NCBI GenBank assembly: GCA_964533185.1
Contig: CAZHLD010000088.1
Location: forward strand, 1 to 10,218
Source: CAZHLD01 sp964533185
GTDB taxonomy: Bacteria > Acidobacteriota > Terriglobia > Acidiferrales > UBA7541
Direction of reading: 5' to 3'
Length of the DNA: 10,218 nt
Made by a program: the position numbers and the translations under genes. Shown piece after piece: positions 1 through 5,950 of this stretch. Within the stretch, counting starts at the first letter, position 1. Each line of letters opens with the position of its first letter. The notes beneath the pieces were generated by a model. The model searched no databases. It was not told the origin of the DNA and was given only the letters and a program-made list of their open reading frames with translations.

Positions 1-389
1 TCGTACCGCCTCCATTCGAACTGGTCCACACGCGAGGGGGCCATCACGCTCGCACGACAACGCCTGGTCAACGCCGTATGCGTTCCGGAACCATTTCTTT
101 CCGCACACTGTGCAACGCAAATTGTACGAGTGTCTGTCGCTAACGGACGTAACCGGTTGCCAACATCGTGCAGCGCCACTTTTGGCACATCGTCCCGGTC
201 CCACGCAGATGGCTAACGACCACCCCACCGGAGCGCGATTCCACAATAGAAGTTGATAACAGCCCTTTCTACAAGAGATCAGGACAGTTCCTGCTAGACG
301 CCCCACTCGGAAACTGACCCACTTGCTGATAGCGGCCCCGTGAGGCGCGAAGACTGGTTGGCGTGGTAAACTGGTGTGCGGGTGCTGGC
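1..389. other. Stretch without a supportable gene
   Basis: I see no gene with a credible start, ribosome binding site and recognisable product here. The frame read on the minus strand with codons ending at position 1 has no stop from about 520 down to the left edge. Near the edge it encodes a CxxC motif (RCTVCGKKWF, about 115-85) followed by another Cys. It has no ATG start in that span and no Shine-Dalgarno site, and the plus frame starting at position 1 is also open to about 213. A very short alternative minus start (ATG at 44-42, giving MAPSRVDQFEWRRY) also runs off the edge. None of these can be judged without the sequence to the left. No hairpin terminator, repeat array or tRNA was seen. 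Confidence 0.5.
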
Positions 390-419
390 TTGTGCCGGGC
401 GCTGATTTGGTGGTATAAG
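390..419 (+). promoter_or_regulatory. Probable promoter of the ferredoxin gene
   Basis: An extended -10 element, TGGTATAAG (411-419), contains TATAAG, which matches five of six bases of TATAAT, with the upstream TGn. A weak -35 (TTGTGC, 390-395) lies 18 bases upstream, which is common when the -10 is extended. Transcription would start near 426, leaving an untranslated leader of about 90 bases before the ferredoxin start. That leader holds the two hairpins listed separately. This is a consensus reading only. Confidence 0.4.
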
Positions 420-428
420 GCGAATTTC

Positions 429-482
429 CCGGCGCGCTCTGGGGGCAGCAGTGAGCTTGCGCCGGAGTCGATTGGCACGACT
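429..482 (+). promoter_or_regulatory. Two abutting stem-loops in the ferredoxin leader
   Basis: Stem 1 pairs 429-435 (CCGGCGC) with 459-465 (GCGCCGG) and continues as 436-439 (GCTC) with 453-456 (GAGC). That gives 11 base pairs with a two-base TT bulge and a 13-base loop. Stem 2 begins at the next base: 466-470 (AGTCG) pairs with 478-482 (CGACT) around a 7-base loop. No T-run follows, so this is not an intrinsic terminator. The Shine-Dalgarno site sits about 20 bases downstream. The arrangement could stabilise the mRNA, bind a protein or act as a cis-regulator. I do not recognise it as a known riboswitch class. Confidence 0.45.
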
Positions 483-514
483 GGCTTTGGAACGATGCGT
501 CAAGGAGAGGTCTG

Positions 515-784
515 ATGGCCTACGTCATTGCTGAGCCCTGCATCGGGACGAAAGATACCGCCTGCGTGGACGTCTGCCCGGTGGACTGCATCCACCCGCG
601 CAAGGACGAAGCAAACTTCGAGTCGGAGCCGCAGCTCTACATCAGCCCCGTCGAATGCATTGATTGTGGCGCCTGCGTGCCGGTCTGTCCGGTGACGGCC
701 ATCTTCGCGCTGGAAGACCTGCCCGAGAAGTGGGCCAACTTTACGCCGATCAACGCGGACTGGTACACGAAGAAGACGGCCTGA
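515..784 (+). CDS. fdxA: Seven-iron ferredoxin (3Fe-4S/4Fe-4S), FdxA type
   Basis: This is an 89-residue cytoplasmic electron carrier. Two cysteine groups show the 7Fe layout: Cys9-x7-Cys17-x3-Cys21-Pro near the N-terminus and Cys48-x2-Cys51-x2-Cys54-x3-Cys58-Pro in the middle. By analogy with Azotobacter ferredoxin I, Cys9, Cys17 and Cys58 would hold the [3Fe-4S] cluster and Cys21, Cys48, Cys51 and Cys54 the [4Fe-4S] cluster, with Cys25 free. The position equivalent to Cys11 of that protein is Thr12, which fits a three-iron cluster. The short acidic/aromatic tail after about residue 65 is usual for this ferredoxin subfamily. The ATG is preceded by AAGGAG (502-507) with a 7-base gap, so the start is secure. 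It appears monocistronic: its own promoter upstream and a terminator downstream. The redox partner cannot be told from the context. Confidence 0.93.
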   Translation: MAYVIAEPCIGTKDTACVDVCPVDCIHPRKDEANFESEPQLYISPVECIDCGACVPVCPVTAIFALEDLPEKWANFTPINADWYTKKTA

Positions 785-817
785 GCCCCGCGGCGGCTTC
801 GGACATCTCCGAAACGC

Positions 818-860
818 AAGATGCGGCACGACCGCCTGGTTGCGCCGCATTTTTGTTTTT
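818..860 (+). terminator. Intrinsic terminator after the ferredoxin gene
   Basis: ATGCGGC (821-827) pairs perfectly with GCCGCAT (844-850) around a 16-base loop. A-T pairs and a G-T wobble can extend the stem outward, using 818-820 against 851-853. The right arm runs straight into a T-rich tract (TTTTTGTTTTT, 850-860). It lies 34 bases beyond the ferredoxin stop, which marks the ferredoxin as a single-gene transcript. Confidence 0.8.
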
Positions 861-913
861 GCGCGCAGAGCGGCACACGCGGTCAGCAACAACCCGGGCG
901 CTGCGATAGCGCT

Positions 914-949
914 TTGGTGAGATGCGCCGGCAGGGTATCCTGCATCTCA
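914..949 (+). promoter_or_regulatory. Possible promoter with overlapping inverted repeat, polyketide synthase gene
   Basis: TTGGTG (914-919) and TATCCT (936-941), 16 bases apart, make a weak sigma-70-like promoter about 40 bases before the polyketide synthase start. A perfect 8-base inverted repeat, TGAGATGC (918-925) and GCATCTCA (942-949), flanks and overlaps these elements. The repeat arms are 24 bases apart start to start. This is suitable for a dimeric repressor but could also be an mRNA hairpin. No T-run follows. Confidence 0.28.
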
Positions 950-985
950 GTTGTGGTCAGGCATTCCTCCGGTTGAGGAGCAATC

Positions 986-2029
986 TTGGCAGAGCCCGCC
1001 ATCCTTTCCTGCGCGCGCGTGGTGCCGCCGCGGCGGCTGACGCAGGAAGAAGTCTTCCGCGTGATGGGCTACACCAGCCCGCGCATCCGGAAGATTTTTC
1101 TGAACAGCGACATTGACTATCGCCACTTCTGGGCCGACCCAGATAACTTCACCCCGAACGAGACGCCCGACCAACTCCACGCGCGTTACCGCGAGGGCGC
1201 GATGCACCTGGCCTGCCAGGCCGCCAAGGGCGCGCTGGCCGCTGCGGGACTCGAGCCATCGGCGGTGGACTGTGTCCTTGTGGCGTCCTGCACCGGCTAC
1301 TTGTGCCCGGACCTCTCCACGTTGCTGGTGGGGCAGCTCGAGCTGCGCCGCGACGTCCAGCGTGGGGCACTGCTGGGCCATGGCTGTGCTGGCGCACTGC
1401 CGCTGCTGCAGCGCGCCGCCGACCACGCCCGAGCTTACCCGGGCCATCGCGTGCTGGCGATCGCGGTCGAGGTGTGCTCGGCGGCGTATTTCATTGATAC
1501 GTCGCTCGAGACGGTGGTTGGCAATGCCATCTGCGCGGATGGCGCAGCGGCGGTGGTGCTGGGAGACGGCGACGCGCCCCCGGCTGGCGTCCCGCTGCCG
1601 CGTATTGTGGCCTTCCAGTCTGTGCTCGACCCGAGCCAGCTCGACAAGGTGGGCTTCGAGCAGAAGGAAGGCAAGCTGCGCATCATTCTGGCCGCAGAGA
1701 TTCGCGACCTGGCCGGGCCGATTATCGAGCGGTGTCTGGACGGCCTGCTCACGCCGCGCGGCCTCGGCAAGCAAGACGTGCGCTTCTGGGTGCTGCACCC
1801 GGGCGGGAGGAAGGTGCTCGACGCCGCGGCGGGCTACCTGGGCCTCAGCGAAGAGCACTTGAGGCGATCGCGGCACGTCCTGCGCAATTTCGGCAACATG
1901 TCGTCGCCGACAGTGCTGTTTGTGCTGAACGAAGTGCTTGCCTCGGGTGAGCCGCAGCCGGGTGATTACGGCGTGATGCTGGCGCTCGGGCCGGGATTTG
2001 CCGCCGAAGCCGCGTTGTTGCGCTGGTGA
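986..2029 (+). CDS. Type III polyketide synthase (chalcone synthase-like)
   Basis: This 347-residue protein has the size and motifs of a homodimeric type III polyketide synthase. Such enzymes extend an acyl-CoA starter with malonyl-CoA and cyclise the product, without an acyl carrier protein. The catalytic triad is complete: Cys134 in GHGCAGALP, His271 in WVLHPGG and Asn304 in NFGNMSSPTVLF. The C-terminal GFGPG-type loop is present as LALGPGF (about 332-338). Aligned by eye to plant chalcone synthase, gatekeeper Phe215 is replaced by Cys183 (ICADGAAAV) and Phe265 by Ile233, so the substrate pocket should differ from the plant enzymes. The start is TTG at 986, 5 bases after GAGGAG (975-980). 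No later start has a comparable site. There is no adjacent methyltransferase, oxidase or CoA ligase, so the gene looks orphan. A DpgA-like or alkylpyrone/resorcinol-type role is possible; starter and product are unknown. Confidence 0.9.
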   Translation: MAEPAILSCARVVPPRRLTQEEVFRVMGYTSPRIRKIFLNSDIDYRHFWADPDNFTPNETPDQLHARYREGAMHLACQAAKGALAAAGLEPSAVDCVLVASCTGYLCPDLSTLLVGQLELRRDVQRGALLGHGCAGALPLLQRAADHARAYPGHRVLAIAVEVCSAAYFIDTSLETVVGNAICADGAAAVVLGDGDAPPAGVPLPRIVAFQSVLDPSQLDKVGFEQKEGKLRIILAAEIRDLAGPIIERCLDGLLTPRGLGKQDVRFWVLHPGGRKVLDAAAGYLGLSEEHLRRSRHVLRNFGNMSSPTVLFVLNEVLASGEPQPGDYGVMLALGPGFAAEAALLRW

Positions 2030-2063
2030 AGAGCCTGCGCGGTTTGCAGCCTTTCGGACCCTC

Positions 2064-2091
2064 ATGGCATCCTAACTGGCTGAATCATAAT
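2064..2091 (+). promoter_or_regulatory. Possible promoter of the cupredoxin gene
   Basis: CATAAT (2086-2091) matches five of six bases of the -10 consensus. ATGGCA (2064-2069), 16 bases upstream, is a four-of-six -35. Transcription would start near 2098, just before the strong Shine-Dalgarno site at 2111-2117. The cupredoxin could also be reached by read-through from the polyketide synthase gene, since no terminator is visible in the 95 bases between them. Confidence 0.33.
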
Positions 2092-2124
2092 TCTCACCAG
2101 CCGAAAACTTGAGGAGGAACTGTA

Positions 2125-2553
2125 TTGAAGCGCTTCGCTGACGCAACCGCAGTTTGCGCGGTGTTGGGACTTGCCGTGAGCCTGATGGGTGCGCAATCGG
2201 GGCCCGCACAAACCGCCGCAGCGCAGGTGAAAGTGATCGAGATGACGGCGAAGAAGTACGCCTACACGCCGTTGGAGCTTCGCGTGAAGAAAGGCACGCG
2301 GGTGCAGTTGAAGGTTCGCGCGACGGACCGCACCCACGGGTTCAAGATCGCGCTCTACCCGGAAGGTGCAGGTGAAAGCGGAGCGCCGGGGCTGAAGTTT
2401 GACCCGCAGCAGGAGAACTGGAAGCTGGCCCAGAACGAGGAGCGTGTCATTGAGTTTGTCGCCGAGCGCGCGGGCAGCTACCCCTTCAAGTGCTCGGTGT
2501 TCTGCGGGCTTGGCCACTCGGGGATGAAGGGCGTCTTGATCGTCGAAGAGTAG
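2125..2553 (+). CDS. Exported CuA-type cupredoxin (cytochrome oxidase subunit II-like domain)
   Basis: This 142-residue protein has an N-terminal export signal: Lys2 and Arg3, then a hydrophobic stretch at about 8-23. It is followed by a single cupredoxin domain (about 34-142). The domain ends in the dinuclear CuA motif of cytochrome c oxidase subunit II: Cys123-x3-Cys127-x3-His131-x2-Met134 (CSVFCGLGHSGM). The upstream ligand is His71 in THGF, so all five side-chain ligands are present. The usual Glu between the two cysteines is Val125; this residue binds through its backbone carbonyl, so loss of the side chain need not abolish the site. Likely role: periplasmic electron transfer, or possibly copper handling. 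Subunit II of an oxidase has two N-terminal membrane helices and is encoded beside subunit I; neither is seen here. The start is TTG at 2125, 7 bases after GAGGAGG (2111-2117). Confidence 0.85.
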   Translation: MKRFADATAVCAVLGLAVSLMGAQSGPAQTAAAQVKVIEMTAKKYAYTPLELRVKKGTRVQLKVRATDRTHGFKIALYPEGAGESGAPGLKFDPQQENWKLAQNEERVIEFVAERAGSYPFKCSVFCGLGHSGMKGVLIVEE

Positions 2554-2559
2554 CCGGCA

Positions 2560-2931
2560 TCACGACTTCGGCGCGGGGCGAATGTGCGGGAACTGTTCGT
2601 TTCCCGGCGAACGCCCCGCGGCCAGTTCTGCAACCCACCTTTTTCCCGCTGCGCGCAGCTCATCGAGCTGGATGCCCCGGTACGTGGCCGGGAAGCGTTC
2701 GAGCTTGTTCAGTCCGGCCTCGAGCAAAGAGTGAGCGCCGGCGCGGTTGCCGCGCTGGTAATGGTGAAAGGCAGCCGACACTTGGATGATCCCCTGCAGA
2801 AACGTCCGCTCTGGTTCCTGGGCAGCCAGCCAAATTTCTTCCCACGTCTCGTGGGCCTCGAAGAACTGGCCGCTGTTGAACTGCTCCAACCCTCTTTGAA
2901 ACTTCTCATCTTTAACGTGATCGTTCATCAT
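2560..2931 (-). CDS. DUF309 family protein
   Basis: This is a small (123-residue), all-helical, presumably cytoplasmic protein. It carries the DUF309 signature FNSGQFFEAHETWEEIW (18-34), with conserved Glu25, His27, Glu28 and Glu31. A second motif, QGIIQVSAAFHHYQRGN (46-62), has His56 and His57. The paired His/Glu residues resemble a metal- or ligand-binding cleft, but the biochemical function of the family is not established. The C-terminal 25 residues or so are Pro/Gly-rich and look disordered. There are two consecutive ATG codons (2931 and 2928) and no Shine-Dalgarno sequence in front of either, so translation may be from a short or leaderless transcript. The gene converges on the cupredoxin gene (6-base gap) and diverges from the B3/B4 gene (62-base gap). 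Confidence 0.85.
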   Translation of the reverse strand: MMNDHVKDEKFQRGLEQFNSGQFFEAHETWEEIWLAAQEPERTFLQGIIQVSAAFHHYQRGNRAGAHSLLEAGLNKLERFPATYRGIQLDELRAAGKRWVAELAAGRSPGNEQFPHIRPAPKS

Positions 2932-2944
2932 TGGGCGGACCGGT

Positions 2945-2975
2945 TTGAGTGCGTGCTGCGAAACCCGGCATAATA
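2945..2975. promoter_or_regulatory. Promoter in the divergent DUF309/B3-B4 interval, possibly bidirectional
   Basis: On the plus strand, TTGAGT (2945-2950) and CATAAT (2969-2974) are 18 bases apart. Transcription would start near 2981, just ahead of GGAGG (2987-2991). On the minus strand the same bases read TATTAT (2975-2970), five of six of the -10 consensus, giving a start near 2963 and a leader of about 30 bases for the DUF309 gene. No -35 is visible on that strand. This placement also argues against the upstream GTG at 2949 as the start of the B3/B4 gene, because that codon lies inside the -35. Confidence 0.42.
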
Positions 2976-2993
2976 GCAGACTCCGCGGAGGCG

Positions 2994-3653
2994 ATGCGGC
3001 TCGTGCAGATTACGATAGAAATCCCTGGCGTGACGGTGGGCGTGATTACGGTCGAAGAAGCGCAGGTTGCGCCGACGACACCGGAGCTTTTCCGCGAGAT
3101 GGATGCCGTCTGCGAGCGGCTGCGTCGCGAGCTGACAGTGGATGACGTAGCTGGGCTCGAATCAATCAGCGCGGTCCGGCGGATGTTCCGCGCGTGGGGA
3201 GTGGACCCGGCGCGCTACCGCCCGGCATCGGAAGCGCTGCTGCGGCGCGTGGTGCAGGGCAAGGGGCTGTACCGCGTGTCAAACGTCGTGGACATCATCA
3301 ACCTGGGCTCGATCGAAACCGGCTGGCCCTACGGCACCTACGACGTCGCGCACGTCGTGCCGCCGGTGGCCTTTCGCATGGGCGCGGCGGGCGAAACCTA
3401 TGAAGGCATCGGGCGTCACATCTGGCACCTGGAAGGGCGGCCGGTGCTGGCCGACTCGCGCGGGCCGTTCGGCAGCCCGGTGAGCGATTCGACGCGCACA
3501 ATGATCACCGAAGCGACCCGGTCGGTACTCACCACCATCTTTGCGCCGGCGGGCAGCTCGACATCGGCCATCCGGCAGGCGCTCGACCGTGTGGGAGAAC
3601 GCCTGGCGCGCTTTGCCGGCGCGCGCGTTGTCTCGACGGCTGTAATTCACTGA
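2994..3653 (+). CDS. Free-standing B3/B4 (phenylalanyl-tRNA synthetase beta-like) domain protein
   Basis: This 219-residue protein consists essentially of the B3/4 domain found in the beta subunit of bacterial phenylalanyl-tRNA synthetase, where it edits mischarged Tyr-tRNA(Phe). Recognisable blocks are YRPASEALLRRVVQGKGL (75-92), VSNVVDIINLGSIETGWPYG (95-114), and the C-terminal GPFGSPVSDSTRTMITEATR (157-176) followed by VLTTIFAP. There are no catalytic synthetase motifs, so it is a stand-alone domain; its role in tRNA or amino-acid quality control is inferred. I chose ATG 2994: it follows the probable promoter, and the added residues from GTG 2949 look non-conserved. However, GGAGG (2987-2991) is only 2 bases from this ATG, while GTG 3003 is 11 bases away, so either could be used. 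It may be followed by the GH57 gene 126 bases downstream as a separate unit. Confidence 0.86.
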   Translation: MRLVQITIEIPGVTVGVITVEEAQVAPTTPELFREMDAVCERLRRELTVDDVAGLESISAVRRMFRAWGVDPARYRPASEALLRRVVQGKGLYRVSNVVDIINLGSIETGWPYGTYDVAHVVPPVAFRMGAAGETYEGIGRHIWHLEGRPVLADSRGPFGSPVSDSTRTMITEATRSVLTTIFAPAGSSTSAIRQALDRVGERLARFAGARVVSTAVIH

Positions 3654-3744
3654 TAGGCGGCGCTGGTCGCTCGATCGCGGCGGTCCCCCCGCGAATCTAT
3701 ACGCTGCCGGCGGATTCGATTCGGGTGGAAGCCTGTCGCCGCGC

Positions 3745-3750
3745 TATCAT
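3745..3750 (+). promoter_or_regulatory. Possible -10 element before the GH57 gene
   Basis: TATCAT matches five of six bases of the -10 consensus and sits 29 bases before the GTG start, giving a short leader. The -35 region near 3721 has no good match, so support is weak. The 126-base interval after the B3/B4 gene has only a short GC hairpin (CGCGG/CCGCG near 3675-3693) without a T-run. Confidence 0.25.
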
Positions 3751-3779
3751 CTCTGGCCTGTCTTTGCACGGAGTCCCCT

Positions 3780-5933
3780 GTGCCGAAGCTGCATCTGGTC
3801 CTGCTCATTCATGCGCACCAACCGGTCGGAAACTTCGACAAGGTGATCGAGCAAGCCTACCAGCATTGCTACCTGCCGTTCCTCGACACGCTCACCCGGC
3901 ACCCGGCGGTGCGCCTGGGGCTGCATTATTCCGGGCCGCTGCTCGAATGGATCGAGGACAAGCATCCCGACTGCTTCGACCTGCTGCGCGAGCTGATCGG
4001 CCACGGGCAGGTGGAGCTGGTGGGCGGCGGCTTCTACGAACCCATCCTCATCGCCATCCCGCCCGAAGACCAGCTCGAGCAGGTCCGCCGCATGGCCGAG
4101 TACCTGGAAAAGCATTTCGGGCAGCGTCCGGCGGGCGCGTGGCTGGCCGAGCGCGTCTGGGAGCCGCAACTGGCCTCGCGGTTGGCGGAGGCCGGAGTCG
4201 AATATACGCTGGTGGACGACGTGAATTTCCTGGCCTCGGGCTTCGAGCTGGAGGAGCTTCACGGCTACTACATTGCTGAAGACCTCGGTGCGAAGGTGAA
4301 GGTGATTCCCGGGTGGAAGTCGTTGCGCTACCTGATCCCATTCCGCAGCGTGGAAGAAACGATGGAGTTCCTCCGCCGCGCCGCCGAGCAATACCCTGAC
4401 GGAATGGCGGCGATGGGCGACGACTGCGAAAAGTTCGGCGTCTGGCCGGGCACGTACGAGCATTGCTACCGGGACGGCTGGCTCGAGAAGTTCTTCACGG
4501 CCCTGGAAGGGAGTTCGGACTGGTTGGTGACGACGACGCCGGGCGACTACCTTGCTCAGCACCCGGCCCTGGGCCGCGCTGACCTGCTGGCGGCTTCCTA
4601 CTCGGAGATGATGGAGTGGGCGCTGCCGACGCCGGTGCGACAGCGCTTCCACGCCGTGCAGCAGGAGTTCGCGGCGCGGCCTGATGTGCTGAACTTCCTG
4701 CGCGGCGGGTTTTGGCGGGGTTTCTTCCGCAAGTATCCCGAGTCCAACCTGCTGCACAAGAAGATGCTGTACGTTTCCAGTCGGGTCCGCGAGCTGGCCG
4801 AGACGCGCCGGCGCAGCCCGCTGCGACGCGCCGGTCGCCGGGCGCTCGACCAAGCCGCCGAGCACGTGCTGCGGGCGCAGTGCAACGACGCCTACTGGCA
4901 CGGGGTCTTCGGCGGGATCTACGCGCCGCACTTGCGCACCGCACTCTGGCGCGAGCTGGTGCGGGCGGAGAAACTGGCCGACGCCACCGCCCACGGTCGC
5001 GCGAAATACGCCGAGGTTCGGCGGCTGGACTTTGATGCCGACGGGGCCGAAGAGATCTACGTTACGACGCCGCAGTGCGCTGCACTGGTGAAACCGTCGG
5101 ACGGAGGCACGATCGCGGCGCTCGACTTCCGCCCGCGCGACGTCACGCTGATCAATTCCTTCGAGCGGCGTCCGGAGGCCTACCATGCTCGCTTGCGGCA
5201 GGCGGCGGCGGACGCGGGTGGCGTGGCGTCAATCCACGAACAGACGCGCGTCAAGGAGCCGGGCCTCGCCGAGCGCCTGCGGTACGACCGCTGGCCGCGG
5301 CATGCCTTCCGGCTGCTGCTCTTTCCGCCGTGGAAGAGGATTGCGGACTACGATGCGGTGATGCTGGAAGAGAGCGCCGCGTTTGCCGCCGGCGCGTATG
5401 AGTGCACTGCGGCTTCGGGCAAGGGCGTGGACCTGGTCTGCGAAGGCCCACTGCACGGCCCCGCTACGCTGGGCGAGCTGGCTGATCCCGAGCTGCGCGT
5501 GGTGAAAAAGTATTCCTTCACCGGCGCGGGAGATGGGTTTGCGGTCGAGTGTGATTTCTCAATCGAGCAGGGGGAAGGCCCGCCGCTCAAGCTGCAGGTG
5601 GGGCTGGAAATCGTGTTGAACCTACTGGCTGCGAACGAGCCCGACCGCTTTTTTGAATCTTCTCCAGGCGAGCGGCATCCTTTGAGTTGGGGCGGAGCCA
5701 TCCCTGCGTCGCAACTGCGGGTAGTGGACCAGTGGCAGGACGTGGCGGCAACGCTCGAGGCGCCCGGGGCGGCGCAGTACTGGGTGGCGCCGATTGAGAC
5801 GGTCTCGGAGTCGGAAGAGGGCTTCGAGCGCGTGTACCAGGGCTCGCAGATATTAGCCGTCTGGCCGGTGGAACTGGCGGCGGGAGCCGCGTGGACGGGT
5901 CGAGTGACGCTGCGCGTCGCGCCAGCCCGCTAG
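3780..5933 (+). CDS. Glycoside hydrolase family 57, 4-alpha-glucanotransferase/alpha-amylase type
   Basis: This 717-residue enzyme acts on alpha-1,4-glucans; no signal peptide is seen, so it is probably cytoplasmic. GH57 conserved regions appear in order: HAHQP (11-15), GQVELVGGGFYEP (76-88), WLAERVWEP (121-129) with the likely nucleophile Glu124, and GDDCEKFGVWPGTYE (213-227) with the acid/base Asp at 214 or 215. SEMMEWALPT (275-284) probably belongs to the fifth region. The catalytic barrel covers about 1-310. A helical domain with NDAYWHGVFGGIYAPHLR (369-386) matches DUF1925, and the beta-rich C-terminal part (about 410-715) matches DUF1926. This three-part layout is that of Thermococcus litoralis 4-alpha-glucanotransferase, so disproportionation of maltodextrin is the best guess over plain hydrolysis. 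The start is GTG at 3780, 6 bases after GGAG (3770-3773). No glycogen phosphorylase or synthase lies nearby. Confidence 0.9.
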   Translation: MPKLHLVLLIHAHQPVGNFDKVIEQAYQHCYLPFLDTLTRHPAVRLGLHYSGPLLEWIEDKHPDCFDLLRELIGHGQVELVGGGFYEPILIAIPPEDQLEQVRRMAEYLEKHFGQRPAGAWLAERVWEPQLASRLAEAGVEYTLVDDVNFLASGFELEELHGYYIAEDLGAKVKVIPGWKSLRYLIPFRSVEETMEFLRRAAEQYPDGMAAMGDDCEKFGVWPGTYEHCYRDGWLEKFFTALEGSSDWLVTTTPGDYLAQHPALGRADLLAASYSEMMEWALPTPVRQRFHAVQQEFAARPDVLNFLRGGFWRGFFRKYPESNLLHKKMLYVSSRVRELAETRRRSPLRRAGRRALDQAAEHVLRAQCNDAYWHGVFGGIYAPHLRTALWRELVRAEKLADATAHGRAKYAEVRRLDFDADGAEEIYVTTPQCAALVKPSDGGTIAALDFRPRDVTLINSFERRPEAYHARLRQAAADAGGVASIHEQTRVKEPGLAERLRYDRWPRHAFRLLLFPPWKRIADYDAVMLEESAAFAAGAYECTAASGKGVDLVCEGPLHGPATLGELADPELRVVKKYSFTGAGDGFAVECDFSIEQGEGPPLKLQVGLEIVLNLLAANEPDRFFESSPGERHPLSWGGAIPASQLRVVDQWQDVAATLEAPGAAQYWVAPIETVSESEEGFERVYQGSQILAVWPVELAAGAAWTGRVTLRVAPAR

Positions 5934-5950
5934 TTCGACAATCCTCACGG

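Noticed and set aside
269..503. Two overlapping 69-codon minus-strand frames before the ferredoxin gene
   Set aside because: Both lie across the ferredoxin promoter and leader, overlap each other in different frames, lack Shine-Dalgarno sites and give low-complexity Arg/Ser/Pro sequence.
947..2065. 372-codon open frame antisense to the polyketide synthase gene
   Set aside because: It mirrors a G+C-rich gene with an intact catalytic triad. The translation is rich in Arg, His and Gln with no domain signature, and the plus gene explains the region.
2949..2993. GTG 2949 as start of the B3/B4 gene
   Set aside because: The codon falls inside the likely -35 element, has no ribosome binding site and adds 15 residues that look non-conserved.
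3747..5186. 479-codon open frame antisense to the GH57 gene
   Set aside because: Shadow of codon bias on the opposite strand. It spans the conserved GH57 motifs in antisense and has no recognisable family features.
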